64,000 nt of DNA. It comes from Nepenthes gracilis (lineage: Eukaryota > Streptophyta > Magnoliopsida > Caryophyllales > Nepenthaceae). How positions within the stretch are numbered: position 1 is the first letter of the stretch; each line of letters begins with the position of its first letter. The position numbers and the translations under genes are program-made. Where the stretch lies: contig BSYO01000010.1 of assembly GCA_033239525.1 (NCBI GenBank), positions 14,476,042 to 14,540,041 of the forward strand, given 5' to 3'. The notes below the pieces were generated by a model that was given only the letters and a program-made list of their open reading frames with translations, was not told the DNA's origin and ran no database searches. Of this stretch, positions 1 to 13,421 are shown piece after piece.

Positions 1-960
1 CGTTGATTTTCTTAAGACATTCCTTCTTGTATCAAAGACTAACTCTCTAAGAATAATCATGATATTTGTGGCTTATTTTAATTTAAAATTTTATCAAATG
101 AATGTAAGAATAATTTTCTAAATGGTAATTTAGAAAATGAGGTATATATGAAACAATTAGAGTATTTTATTTCAGATAAAAAAAATCATTTGATTTATAA
201 GCTAAATAAATCTATATATGAACTTAAACAATTCTCCTGTCAATAATACATTTAATTCAATGACGTGATTTCAAAATATAGTTTGATAGAATATGCTTTC
301 AATCATTATATACATCTTAAGTCAGTAAAAATTAATTTTTTTGCCCTCTATATAGATAATATTTTACTTGATAATAGTAATTTTTGGATAGCTTAATGAG
401 ACAAAATATTTTCAATTCAATTATTTTGGCCATAGACACTTCAAAACCTAGCCCTATGCCTACAACTAAGGATGATAGGTTAAATAACTCTCACTACTAA
501 AAAATCAGAACTTGTAATGGAACAAATGAGATCATATCTGTATACTTCTCTTATTGAAACATTAACATATACTCATATCTACATTAAATCAGATATAATA
601 TATATAGTAGGAGCCTTGAAAAAATTTCAAAATGATCCTAATCTTAATCATCAAAAAGTTACAAAAAAGGTACTTCGATATCTGCAATGAACGTGAGATT
701 ATATACTTTGCACAGTAAATTTGATTTGTTAAAAATAATTAGATATATAAATTTTAATTTTGTAAAATATCCCAATAATATAAAGTCAATATCAATATAT
801 ATATTTCTACTTGTTAGAGGCACACTTTCATAGAAAAAATATAAAATAAAATTGATTGAGGCTTCTATTATAAAGACCGAGTTGATAACATGCTATAAAG
901 TTGTCAAACATGTAATTTGATTAATGAGTTTTATTATAAGATTGAAAGCATTCAATTTGG
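1..960 (+). pseudogene. Ty1/copia reverse transcriptase-RNase H remnant
   Basis: A heavily decayed piece of copia pol, readable only by following several frames. Around 95-180 the frame gives FLNGNLENEVYMKQLE, the usual copia RT block. Around 185-240 it gives LIYKLNKSIYELKQ, and around 335-370 LYIDNILLDNS, the equivalent of the YVDDILL active-site block with one catalytic Asp changed to Asn. Around 655-700 it reads KVLRYLQ, which precedes RNase H. Stops and frameshifts occur throughout, so nothing is translated. The element enters from outside the window; no LTR was identified. Family assignment is secure from motif order, limits are approximate. Confidence 0.75.
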
Positions 961-2290
961 TTGAGATATTTTATTATAGAATAGAAAATCGTTCACTTCT
1001 TTTCAAAACCTATAAAAATATTTTTTAATAATCAACAATAATTTTCTTAAAAAATAATGGCAATATATCTAATAGAAGTAAGCACATGAAAGTATAATGC
1101 TCTATCAAAAAGTAAAAATTGTACATATTTTGTGAATATCTTCTGATGATTATTATAATACATTTATTTATTATATATATCTCAATTTTGTTGAAATGGT
1201 TAAGTTTAAATAACAAATGAATTTTATGAGATATGAATTTATAAAGTTTAATTTGATTATGAGAGCGTAATAATATTATAATTATAAAAAATTTTATACC
1301 ACATCTAAGTAACATTATCTTTATGATTCTTATTATCATTCTTGAATATTTAAATCTTAAGTTAAATTATATATATTAGAATATTTTTATAAACTATCAA
1401 GATATAATTTTTAAAAATTTTAAACGCTTTATCAATATTATTCCTTTTATAAAGTTTTTCTGGTCAACATGATCCAAGTGAAAAAATATTAAAACAAATT
1501 TTAATTAATTCCTATATATAGACTATACTGACAACAATATTTATAATTTAAATTTATCATACTTATTTATAAATCACAATTTAACTAAAATGAGTTAAAA
1601 TAATGAGTATCTAATTTAATTTTTTAATGAAAAAAATAAAAGTGAATGATTATTCATAAAAAAACTATGTCTAATAAAATAAAAATGTATAAATATTTAT
1701 AAAAAAATATATCTATAAAAATGCACAACTTTTTATAAAAGGATATTTCTTCATATTCAAAAGACTCAACCATTGATTTTTTGAGGAAATAGTCTATAAA
1801 TAAAATAGATCCTATCTATTGATTTACATATAAAGTTATCTTTCTCTCAAGAAGGATCATGGTGTATTATAATCTCACTATAATTTCTTAAAAGAATTGT
1901 CATAAATCATATAAATTAAGGTACACATTAATCCTTATTTTCTAATACTATCTCTGTGATTTTATTATATTTTTAAGAAATTATACTTATTCCATTATTT
2001 ATAACAATATTACAACTCACTCCATATATTTATGATCAATTTTAATTTTTTTCATTTTTTTTATTATATATATAAAAGCTAAAGTATAAAATAATTATAA
2101 ATAGATAAAATATCTAGCAATACTCTTTTAAAAGTCTCCCTCTCCTACCTTTCAACTGGCCCCACCCTAATAAGGCTGTTGTCAGGCATGTGATTGTCGG
2201 GACACCAGCTAAACATATCAAGGCTTGAATTTATCACCAGCCTTATGTTGGGACTTTACACAGAGGGATGGGCAAAATCATGAAAAATTG
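961..2290. other. AT-rich stretch, no gene seen
   Basis: Very AT-rich DNA. The longest open frame (1025-1339, minus) is low-complexity I/L/F/K and resembles no family. Part of this could be the 3' end or LTR of the copia remnant to its left, but no boundary is visible. Confidence 0.5.
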
Positions 2291-2299
2291 AACAATTAT

Positions 2300-2880
2300 A
2301 CAACATAAATTATTGTGGTGGATGAATTTTCATCGTGGAATTGTCCATACACATTTAGTTTTTATGATTTCCATTGATATTGATGTCAATATATGATTTT
2401 ATGTTAAACTGATAATCCTATGAAGATAGGCATCTATTATTAAATCTACATGACCTAATAGTATCCATTTTAGGTTGAAAATGTCCGGTGCTAAAGTTAC
2501 TAAACAAGTCATCAATCCATAAAACGTACTATATGATTTATCTTCTAAGTTAAGTTACAGAAGAATATTTTACCAGAAATGGATGACTTTTCATAAATTA
2601 TTATTGTGTTGGATGACTTTTTATCGTGGAATTGTCCATATACATTTGGCTTTTATGATTTCCATTAATACTAATGTCAATAGATGATTCTCTGTCAGAT
2701 AGACAATCCTATAAAAACAGACATCCATTATTGAGTTTACCCAACCTAATAATACCCATTTTGGGTTAAAAAAGTCTAGTACCAAAGTCACTAAATAGGT
2801 AAATCGCTAATCCCTAAAACGTACTATGTAATTTATCTGTTGGGTTACGTTATAAATGAACATTTTATCAGATGTTTATT
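2300..2880. repeat. Tandem duplication, period about 291 bp
   Basis: Two diverged head-to-tail copies. GGATGA followed by TTTT(C/T)ATCGTGGAATTG starts at 2320 and again at 2611. Further matching anchors include TTTTATGATTTCCATT and AAAACGTACTAT in each copy. No coding capacity was seen. It could be part of a non-autonomous element or LTR; the ends are approximate. Confidence 0.75.
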
Positions 2881-4828
2881 ATATCAATATAGCCATGTGT
2901 AATTCTTGTTGAAGCATATACTCATACTCGAGGGGTGGGTACAGGGAATGAGAATATAGAATTGATACTCAAGCTGCACAACAATTTTTCTAGCTCATAC
3001 ATTAAAGAAAAGAAAAAAACAAAGTTATATCTCCTAATAGAAGTTCATGAAAAGAAAAGAAAGCAGCTCAGGATCCAAAAGGAGAGGATGAAGAGTCAGC
3101 CCTTTCTTCGAATAACAATTTATATTCCAATTTCAATTCTTCAACATTGGTACAGAACACTTTCACCAATATCATTTCTATTGCTTCCTTTTTATACCAA
3201 TCTCAAGTTTTCCATTTCTATAATGATATGTACAACTTCATTGTGGTTGGAGTTGTTTATTTAGATTTTGTGAGGTAAAAATTTTGGTGTTTTCCTCTTA
3301 GTTTTTGCTCGGTCCTATATGTGCAATTATTTATTATATTTATCAATTTCCTACTACTTTCACACGAGAAAAATAATTTATCAAAGTGTTTTTACCCCCA
3401 CCACCATACACATCACAAATGGTTCTAGGCGTGTTACGTGATTTTCAACTGAAATTTTTGAATCACTAAAACCAATTTCATTTTCTTAAGACATTATACC
3501 TAGCAACTACCTATCTTACCCCATTTTATCATTAGATAAACAAGTGCCACGGTTAGTTGGGTCTGAAAAGTTCAGTAAAATGCAAGAGTGACTTCCTCAA
3601 AAAAGTACACCACCAAAATAAAACCCTTTAAATCATTGAAACTCGCATCCAACGTTGGTCTTTCAGGCACGGGGCTAATCTTCCCCCATCTAGCTCTAGT
3701 AGCATTCATAGTGAGCAAGCAAATAGGATCAAAGTGATAAGCTAAGCTATTCATTTAAATGTCAATGTTACATCAACCGAGCCAGTAGAGGTGAAAGCAC
3801 ACAAGCTCTTACTAGGGCATAATTCTCCATAAAGGCATACTGAGTTGACATGGCAGGTGATAACACGAAGTTTAGTTGGTTAAAGTTGATTCCTTCACCC
3901 ACTTTAGCTACACAAGCAAAGCAAAAGTAAGGAAAAAAGAACAATGATATGACCAACACATGCATGGTCACTTGTTATCGTTTAAATATATCTACATTCA
4001 CTTTATATATACATATATATAAACACACATATAAATATATAAATATATATATATATATATACAAAAACGTATTTGACAAATTCTTTTGTGTATAATATGA
4101 TGTTCATTTATTTACATAAACATACTAGTACTGATAAATAAACAAAATGTGAGATTATTTTGAAAACAAATCTTAAAGAAATCCAAAAATTTTGCCTGAA
4201 ATGACAGGTACCATTGCCATAGAATCCTTATCTAAAGCTGGGCAAAAGCATTGCCCCCAAAGGCCATTGAGCCTTTTTCAAACAGTGGTACTCAGATACC
4301 GCCATTTCCGCCGCATTTGCAGCCCAAAGATATCTAGATGGCCAAATAATAAAATTTCTATATAATATGGTTCGAATCTCAATTCAATATATGGATAAAT
4401 TTGAATATGCACTCTTCCATAGTAACACAAAAAAGGAGCGAAGAATATAGGGCCTTTTTTGGGTGAAGGAGGGCTGAATTTGGAATGTAGACCTGCCTAT
4501 TCCGACCGGAAATAATAGACCATTTAACATGGAGATTCTGTTTATATTACAATCCATAGATAGAAGCCCCAAAATATATATAAATTAAGATACAATATTT
4601 TGATATAAGGCAATTTGCCATATGAGTTTAGCTTATTATAGTATCATAATGATATAGCATTGATTAAGGGTGTCATTAAATGTGAGAGTGAAGAGAATTA
4701 GCAAAATTGCTAAAATTTTTACCATGATGCTCAGTCCACCGGTTCCCATAAATTCAAAGATTAGAAGAGAAGATATGATAAGGTATAGAGCAAAAAAAAT
4801 CTGATAATGCCGCATAGGCCCTACATGA
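2881..4828. other. No supported gene
   Basis: AT-rich DNA. A 109-codon frame at 2935-3264 (plus) and two short minus-strand frames at 3572-3754 and 3768-3971 are open but show no recognisable domain. Codon use matches random AT-rich sequence, so I do not call them genes. An impure AT/TA microsatellite occupies about 4002-4061. Confidence 0.4.
4002..4061. repeat. Impure AT microsatellite
   Basis: Alternating TA with ACAC and AAATA interruptions, readable directly. Confidence 0.85.
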
Positions 4829-4941
4829 GAGGAAGAGAACAAAGTGTAGCCAAGAACAACTTGCCGGCACACGACACTACACACATAGGAGATGGCGTTG
4901 GCCGGCAAGTCATCCTTGGCTGCATTACGAACTCTTACCTC
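4829..4941 (-). ncRNA. MIR169: miR169 precursor hairpin
   Basis: Minus-strand stem-loop. The 5' arm contains the 20 bases CAGCCAAGGATGACTTGCCG followed by one more G, which is identical to the mature miR169b/c sequence as I know it. The 3' arm (about 4846-4867) pairs with it along nearly the whole length, with G-U wobbles at three central positions and no bulge. The loop is only about 33 nt. Below the duplex the stem continues (GAGGTAAGAG against CTCTTCCTC). miR169 guides cleavage and translational repression of NF-YA (HAP2) transcription factor mRNAs in drought, nitrogen and development responses. Both arms are intact, so the locus is probably functional. Primary transcript limits are not visible; the minus-strand open frame across it (4636-4950) is best regarded as non-coding. 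Confidence 0.93.
4902..4922 (-). ncRNA. MIR169: mature miR169 (21 nt, 5' arm)
   Basis: The 21-nt mature sequence lies on the 5' arm of the hairpin and starts with C at 4922. It ends in GG, as in the b/c isoform rather than the a isoform, which ends in GA. The star strand maps to about 4845-4866. Confidence 0.92.
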
Positions 4942-7870
4942 TTCAGGCAAGGACTATCGGCTGCCATTAATGGGTTCAGAACCCCTCTCTTCAGCTTCTT
5001 CTTCCTCCTCCTCTAATATTAATTACAGGCCTGATCCTGCTGCAGGGCATAATGTGTATATATAAAGGGGAAAAGAAATGTGGGGACTGGCAACACAGAT
5101 TTTGAGATTCCTTTAGTTGATGATGATAATGATTTGATAACGGTTTGAATTGAAGGGCAGCAAGCATAATTGCCGAAAGAGGCAAGTGGCCATAGTGCAT
5201 ACTGAAAAGCCAAGGACTGCCCTGCACACCGCCACAAAATATAAAACGAAGGGTACCCTAACGATTTGACACCACAATCTCTGCCTTCATTGCTGGATTC
5301 GGCAGTCATTGTGGACCTCATTTTGCACCGTAAGGATTTATTTGGTTTAGACTCTTATTTCTTTTTCTTTTCATTTTTTTATAGAGGCTTGCTTGAAATT
5401 TTTTTTTTTTTTTGGTTAAAATTTTTGGGATAATGTTTAAGTTATTAAAGGTAAATAATATAATATTATGTTTGGCTAGATTTTTTGAAGTTAAAAAACA
5501 AAAAAAAAAAGCTGCTTTCACAGCTTTGAAAAATACACGGAATAGGACAATAGAGAGGAGGCATGGGTGGCTAGGAAAGGAAAAGTCTGGATTGGCTCAC
5601 GTGAGGATAAGATATGTTTGAATACAACTTTCACCCATTTTAATCAAAAGTTCAAGTTAGGGTATTAATGCATATTTGAAATTCTGATTTCAATTTTAAA
5701 GAATTTGAACTGGGTTTTTAAACCTTTCAACCTAAACTCTTGCACATCACAAATCAAATCAAACGTTTTAGAGGGATGGGACTGACTCCTCAATTTATCC
5801 TCTGACACTTAAATTAATAATAAACTCTTAACAAATGAGTTAGGAAAAAAAAGAACAAGAGATTGGAGGATTATGTTTTGAGAGTATTTTGCTGGGAGGA
5901 AGTGTTCTGAAAGACAAGCTCTAAACCTCTTTAATATGCAAATTTAAGTACTACGGGATTGGATCTCAAATATCATAGTAATCATAAGATTTGTCAAAAA
6001 GTTTTGGATCATAATATGATCAGGTTATTATATAATAAAATATTCTTAATTCCAAGATCAAAAGATACCCTTACTGAGTTAAGGAGCTTTGTATTTGTAC
6101 GAGCACAAGGTCCATTCTGAAGCCAATTGAGCAACCTCTTATAATTAATCATTCTCCTTTTGACGGGTTACAGATAGTTATGCAATAATCAGTTTCCTTA
6201 TGAAGATATTGTACCTTCAAGATTAGTCAGATATGTCTGTGAATATAACTTGGTAGATGATTTTAGATGGTTTTACTAATTAGAGTTTGATAGTGGGCAA
6301 TATCTCCTTGATTTACGGATCCAACTACCACATTCATGAATGTGGGCTTAGCAGGTGGTTCCATGTGGTTCGTTGACTGAAATTGTTGAGGTTGTCTCCT
6401 CGATTTCAAGATTTACCTGCCACGTTCATGGAGGTGAGTTTAGTGGGCACTTCTATTCGATTTGCCAATTAGAGTCCTAAAATTAGACCATATTTTCTTA
6501 ATTTCAGACATTACTAGCGCATTCACCTGGACTTCTTAATTTCAGATACTCCATGTACACCGATGAATCAGAGAAAACGCACACTAAGTTGCACTTCTTG
6601 AGAGCTTTGCTTTGAAATTGCTCCTTATTTAGGAGAGTTTTTACCATGTGGGCAGGCTGTATTGCTATTTGCCAAGACTCTTCGGTTCTTTAGCTTTTGT
6701 GGGCGGTGGGCCACTCAGTCCTAGTGGTACTTCATTTAGTCCTTCCAACACAACTTCTCGTCCTGCATCACCTTCTGGCTCTCCACACTTCCATAAAAAG
6801 TTACTTGCCATTCTCCTGAGGCGGAGAATGAGGTTGAAGTTTTGAAAGAGAGAGAGATGTTGCTATTGAAAACAGAGTCGTTGACACAGAGGTCAATGTT
6901 TCTAATGCTGAAAAATCTGCACGAAGGGTTGTGTCTTTGAATGCGCGGGATTTTTATTCGGGTTGCAGTGGCAACCAATGCAGTAATGGTCCAAAACTTT
7001 AGTGAGCCTGTCACCCTTGGATTGCCGGTCACAGGTCCTTCTAAGGTGGAGGGTTCATCTAATCCCTCTCTACCCGAGCCTGAGAGTATGCAGTCGGGCA
7101 ATTATCTTGATGGCCTAGGGATCAAAACATACATTTATCCGATAGCTTGCTAGTCTCATATGAGTACCTGACTGATAATGATCTCTAACCCCCGAGCATA
7201 CAAGTATAATTTTTGAATCGTATACTCCCTAACGAATTATGCTCTCGAGATCAAGTCCTGGACTTAGGATCGCCATTTTTCCATTGTACTAATCAAGCCA
7301 TAAGAAAAGCTTGTTTTTGTTTTGCATTTGTTTGCCTCTGGCTTCTACATGCCATTGTTGCATGTCTAACTTTGATTTACCATTCAAACTATACAACTAA
7401 GCCATTTGGCTATTGTCGTTAGGGTATTCTAAACTTATGCGTGTGAATTTTGTTGCTGAACTAGTTAAAATCGACGCAAACATATCATAAGATTAAACAG
7501 TCCGACAAGCAACTACTCTTATAGCGTGGCAGTTGTGTTGTACCCATTATGCATTTCACTCATTGCTGAGTGTCAAATGTGTTTTGAGTCTTAAGCCTCC
7601 AAGCTTCAAAAGGTTCTTTGTGTGCAACCAGCTCAATACATGTGACTTTGAATCGACGTGGGTGTTCCAACTAAGTCCTTCCACCATGTGGTTGAATAAA
7701 CAAGATTGACAATGAGTATTGTTACTGCTTATTAAGGTTTACTACTTTTACATGCAGCTATTTTTTCAGTCATTCGGTCATGTTACTCCTATTACGCTTT
7801 TCGCTCTTTATGGCGTCAGATCTACTTAATTTTTGAGCCCCCTAGTTTCGAATCGTTCCTAGTGTGCATC
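4942..7870. other. Upstream of MIR169 and unassigned DNA
   Basis: The first few hundred bases presumably hold the MIR169 promoter, since the precursor is transcribed leftward; no TATA box could be chosen with confidence. Between about 6280 and 7430 base composition is more balanced. Loosely repeated phrases such as CCTCGATTTCAAGATTTACC and short open frames (6648-6845 plus, 6736-7101 minus, 6941-7153 plus) occur, but none shows a domain I recognise. It may be a worn element or gene relic. Confidence 0.35.
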
Positions 7871-9854
7871 TATTATGCCCTAACCCAAATTATCCCAATT
7901 AATTTATTTCTTAAATTTGTTAAACCATAATTTAGATTAAAACCCAACAAATTCATTGTTTATTCAACCGACTTAAATATGAACCAACATTAGGACGTAA
8001 ACCTACATCAAATGCTGTTAAATAACTTGAAATAAATATAATGATCAAATCACAAGATCCAAAAATTGCACTTGAAAGTGGCTCTAAATATTGATTACTA
8101 TTTGACTTCAACCAATAGTAAGGCAAAGCAACTAAACGAAATCAGAATATCAATATATAACTTCCAAAAGTACTAATCAAACTAGAACTTGTCCATCATC
8201 ATCGGCCGGTAGCCAATTACAATATTAATTGAAATTTGAACAAAAAAACTGAACTTAAAATTCTAAACCATTAAATTATAATAAAATATTAAATCGACCT
8301 AACACCCTAAAACTAATTTTTGAATAGAAATCTATCGATCGAAACAACTTAGAAGATAATTCGACCCCACTAGTTTGAAAGGTTAGTAAAAATAAAGGCA
8401 ATTAGTAAAAATAAAGGCAAAAATGAGTCTAACACTTAATCATATATATGTATTATCATATATGGATATACAGTGAATGAGATATACTAAGGACAATGCA
8501 TTGATTATGATTCAGAAATGTCGATAGCATTAGTTTTTGAATAAACATGCGAAAACAATATAATCATAATCCAATATGCCAAAAATTGTCCCGAAATTAA
8601 ACCAAAATCATACTAATACGTAAAGGATCAAAAATCTATAATAATCTCACTAACAAAGAGCGAATATCAACAATTAGGCTATTATTATTTTCACATAGTC
8701 AAGGCCATAATCCACTATTCATAACTCATAGGTAGTCAGATACATATTATTTCCTATAGCCGAGATCGAACGTCATTTTTTTGACTTATAGATGTCATAT
8801 TCAACATTTAATTTATTAATAATATATTAAGACTTGTCAAAATATAATCCATCAATCTTCTACAATGATTTTTACTTGATCAAATTGAAAATTCTATACC
8901 AATACAAATATACTCTTATTTTCTCATATAGGAGAAAATGATTCCTTTAATCAAAACTAATATAGAGTTTTTCTTAATTTTTCTTTAAATATAGGACATA
9001 TAGAAACAACAGAGTAAACTATAGATATGCAAAAACTTTAGTATATAATTTAAAAAATACAGAAACTTATATGAGTAAATTAACAACATGGAGAATCATT
9101 AAATTTAATATTTTAGAAACTTAACATAGTTTATATAATCATATCAATTTCTTTCAAATCTAAAACATAGTAAATATATAAAATTTAAAGACATACAAGA
9201 ATAAATATTTTATAAAATAAGATATATATTTACAACATATATTTCATAAAATGAAAATAGAATCACATACATAAAAGTATAATCTCTTTAATTATAAAAA
9301 TAACACATGTACAAGTATTTAAAATAAGAAATACTCAAAGATATCAAAAATGCACAGCAACAAATGAAGAAAATATTTGGATACACTTACCTTCACCTAA
9401 TTTTAGTAAAAAATTCATTGAAATATCCTTAATCGCTTCTTCTCCTTCTTTCTTTCTCTCTTCCTCTTCTCTTTCTCTTTTCTCTCTCAAATTTTCTATA
9501 AAAATAAGCCAAAATCATCATAAGGCCTATTTATTTAAAAAAAAAATGACACATATATGCCAATTAGGGGTGGATCAACCATCAAGATTAAATCCATACT
9601 ACACACAAGTGCCTCTCAAATATACATTAAACACTAAAATTCTCATTCAAACATGCACATGGGCCACTCCAATGACTCCAAGACATAGTCATTTTGCCTA
9701 AAACGTAATCATGTGGGGTTCAGATGCTACTTGACCTAACTTATTTCAATCCGAAACTTAATTTTTGACTCGAAACCTCAATTAACTTTAAAAATCTATC
9801 AATTTAATAAAAATAATTATCATTAAAATAATCTTTTGCGATTCATTCCTTACA
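7871..9854 (-). mobile_element. Solo LTR, about 1.98 kb, minus orientation
   Basis: Flanked by perfect 5-bp duplications GCATC (7866-7870 and 9855-9859). On the minus strand it begins TGTAAGGAATGAATCGC. This matches the start of the solo LTR at 27654-37340 (TGCAAGGTTCGAGTTC). Both share the same order of parts: AT-rich start, TATA-like AAATAAATAGG, then a long purine tract (GAGAGAG..., here about 9432-9493 on the complement). The far end reads TATTATGCCCTAA on the plus strand, corresponding to TGTCACATCCCAAA in the other copy, so one terminal TG has mutated to TA. No internal retroelement sequence adjoins, so this is a solo LTR. Confidence 0.8.
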
Positions 9855-12800
9855 GCATCCATTTCCACAAATCTAATTTTCATTGGCCGTATGGGCTTTC
9901 CAATTAAACCATTAGGCTATTGTTGTTGGGCTGATCAGACCCTAATCGCTTGACCTTGTGGTTGAAAGAGCTCAGCTAATAGTAAACATTGTGGCTTCCC
10001 TGAGTATAGTAATTGCATAGCTATTTAATAGCCATGAGATTGTAATAGATCCACACCCGCTGAATTTTTTGCTTCCTTGACGAGCATTGGATTCCCGAGT
10101 CCCAAGCCCCAAACCATAAATGTTATGGCATATGACCATCCTTATAACCATATGACATCCTTAAAACTACATCTTAGATGACCGCCTATTTAATCAACGT
10201 ATTTAGCAAGTAGCACCTATAAACCAATTGTCTGACTCATGGCCAACATTAATTGCTTTTTATGTACTTGCAAATAGTTATAAAAAAAATTAAAAAGTAG
10301 AGACATATACTTTTGCCTTTGTGGTTGCATGAAAGAGCATTAAAGGCACCGCTTTACATGAATGGCATTTGGATTTTCAGGAACTAGCTTACTGGCCTAG
10401 AAACACAGTATAATGCTCTCTCCCATAATATGGCAACTGCCAGGTTCAGTCAATTCTCAATGTGATAACTACGGCCTTTGACAGTCACCTCCACGACTCT
10501 AAAGACTGTAACGGCCGGTTTCCTTATCGTTCTTCAATTCTCCGGTAACTCTGACATGAAGTCATGATCAGCCAATCGGTGCCCCAAGTCACCCGACGGT
10601 CTTGCGAAGCAGGTCAGACCTCAGAATTCTTAGGTCTCACAAGAGGTCCAGAAATGTAGGCCAAGATGCAAATTCTTTGACAATTAGTATTTTTAGATTG
10701 ACCAGCAAAACAGCACTCACAATTATTGCGGCTTTCTTTGGCATATTGCTTCTAAAAGGTGACCCGAAGTTGAGGATTGTGTGATCACTATCTGCATGAT
10801 CATCGATTGTTGGCAGTAATTATGGTTGCAGGTGATCACAGGGTCGGGATATTGCCGGATCAACCCCGGGGATGGACTCCTCTGTGATTATTATGCTGCC
10901 ACCACCGCTGCTCCTCGGTCAAGCGGCTGTGCTAAGAAGCTCGTGTAATCAGGTATTTTTACCAATATCTCAATTTCATTTTTTTTTTTTTTTGGCCATT
11001 TCTTTCACAGATTGAGCATCTTTCTTACTGATCATAGAATTCTAAGGACTGACGCTTGTTGACTGGAATTTTATTTTATTTTATCATTTTCTATTTTAAA
11101 TGTGAATTCAAAAATTCCGTGTATGAAAATTGAATTCGGCTACATTATCACATAATTGACCTTGATTAACTTTACCAGCAAAATTGTCAAAGTACCTAGA
11201 ATATTAGATAGATAGTTGAGTGAAGGTAATCTTAACACAGCTAACTTTTTTTCTGTCATGTGAGAACATAATGCTAACAAAGTCAAGAAAATTGTCTATC
11301 ACAAAATTCCTATAATCCCCTTTCAAACTTCATTGATCACATGAAAGTCATGAATATGCAGTTTCCCCCACCTTCTTTGGTTGCCTATTTAAACATTTTA
11401 AAACTTGGCACTAGTAAAAACAAGATTACAATGGCAGAGGGCACAGCTTTCCTTTAGAGCTTTAAAGAAAAATGTGTTTATAATATCAAGTGGTATATTA
11501 ATTATCGCTTGACATATATTGGTATTTGTTCTTCTGATCTCGGTACATAATATTTTATTGACATATCGTTTAATATTTGCATGTTAATTTATGAATCTCA
11601 ACAAAAAGTTTCTTTTCATATATTCTACATCAATATAACTACAATCGATATTAATACCTATGTTTCATTAGTAGTTGGGCCTCTGTTACAATTCTGAAGC
11701 TCTACTTTATAGGCAAAGGATAGAAAAGGAGATTAATAATAGTCGATATTACAAATCCCCACCACCCTGACTCCGACAAATCCCCTCCCCCTTTGCCGGA
11801 GTCTCGGTCCATTCCTCCAATTCTCCCTGTCCCTCATCACCCACACAAGTCCCTTCCCTCTTCCCCCAACCCCATGTCATGCGAGAACTGCTTTTCCCCC
11901 TATACACAAACAAAAGTATAATTGCAATACACCATACCGAATTACAAATATTTAATACAATAACAATAAACTACATGAATATGTAGATTTTTACATGAAA
12001 AAGCCTTTTAGTATAAAAGGGAAAAACTATAATATCACAAACGAAAGGATATACAGCACGGATCCTTTTTTGGGACGAGAGGCAAAATGAATTTCTAACT
12101 GTAATATGGATTTAACTACCTAAAGTCTCAACACAAATCAAAACCAATCGATATGGGATTTTATAAATATAAAATAAGATTTATGATTCTCAAACCAAAA
12201 ATCAATGACCAAACTATATGATCTATAACTCCCGTCCCGTAGGTACTATTACACAATAGGGAAAGGGCTAGCCTTTTTCAAACATAAAATTTGACTATAT
12301 TTTAGGGAATCAGAATATAAGATTTTTTATTTAAATCTTATAAATAAATGATTTTACATTGCTTGGTTAATTCCCCAAATTCCAATCAATGTTTGGAATG
12401 AGACGAAGGAAATTTTCGAATTACAAATTAATAAAGATTTGAACACATTGGTATACTCTTATTTACCTGGTTACACCGAGGGTGTGGTTAAAAATACAAA
12501 TTTAGGAAACACCATACAAGTTATCAAATGAAATATAGTTTGAGATCTATTTTTCTCAAGTACAGGGAAGATCATTTCTCTGTCCACTGACCGTCTTTCT
12601 TCCCCATTATTTTTCTGCCACACACACTCTCTCTCTTGTTTTCAAGGAAAGAGAAACGACCTTCAAAGGCCAAATCCTGCACTGACCAGCACCGAAGGCT
12701 GGTTATGGCCCCTGCCATCGTCTGCAAGGGCCCCTTACAAACAAGTTTTGTTACCGATTCTCACAAATATTAGGCTCTCCTATTCTCTAATTTGTTGAGA

Positions 12801-13421
12801 TCTATCCTTGTAATAAAAAAATATTAACACTAAAACATGTTAAAATAGTCTCAATTTATACTCTTCACAACTTTTAAAAATTTTAAAACATTGAAGGGGT
12901 AATGGAGTTTTAATTTTTACATCAGATGACAATATCACGTTATTCAGATTGAGTTTCTTTGGTTCTGATTCTAACTATGGGCAGGTTACCGTTGTTTCCA
13001 TGATACATCAGACGACAGTATCATGGTGCTTTTCCCCAGAATCACGCACCTGTTTCAATAAGATTTGAAAATTGTTTTATATAATAGTCCGCATAAAATC
13101 AACCATGACCTCCTTCCGAAAGATCTATCAAGTGTTTATCCTCCAAAATCGGAATACATGGAATATACCCTTTTCACCAGAACAAATGAATTAGGATACA
13201 TGCAATATTTCAACAAACAAGAAAGACAAGCAAGATTTGGCCGTAAAAGGACAAGTTTTGAACAATTGTGGGTCTGCCTATGGTTAAAATAGCATTCAAT
13301 TCCATGACATTGGCAAACCCACTACTGTAATGATTATAGATGCTCTCTCTCTCTGATGTCAAAAAAATGAGTACCAGGTAAACAGAAAGTATTTGAGACG
13401 ACGAGGTAAAGAGGCACCAAC
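9855..13421. other. Intergenic DNA or 3' flank of the KH gene, no clear gene
   Basis: Mostly AT-rich. A C-rich patch lies at 11760-11900. The last exon of the KH gene, normally rich in S, Y and G, was expected here on the minus strand but was not found. One GC-richer island at 10480-10950 is described separately. Confidence 0.4.
10480..10950 (+). other. GC-richer island with short open frames, unassigned
   Basis: Base composition jumps from strongly AT-rich to balanced. A 60-codon plus frame (10602-10784) ends in a hydrophobic run (TALTIIAAFFGILLL) followed by GDPKLRIV. After a gap, a second plus frame from about 10831 to 10949 begins VITGSGYCRINPGDGLL, contains three Cys and ends CAKKLV before TAA. 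An AG precedes the second frame, so the two could be exons of one gene relic. I recognise neither piece and assign no function. Confidence 0.3.

Noticed and set aside
2935..3264. 109-codon plus open frame
   Set aside because: Low-complexity K/R-rich then hydrophobic text typical of AT-rich random sequence, with no family resemblance and no splice or promoter context.
4636..4950. 104-codon minus open frame with a hydrophobic tail
   Set aside because: It runs through both arms of the MIR169 hairpin and has no recognisable domain; the hairpin explains the conservation better.
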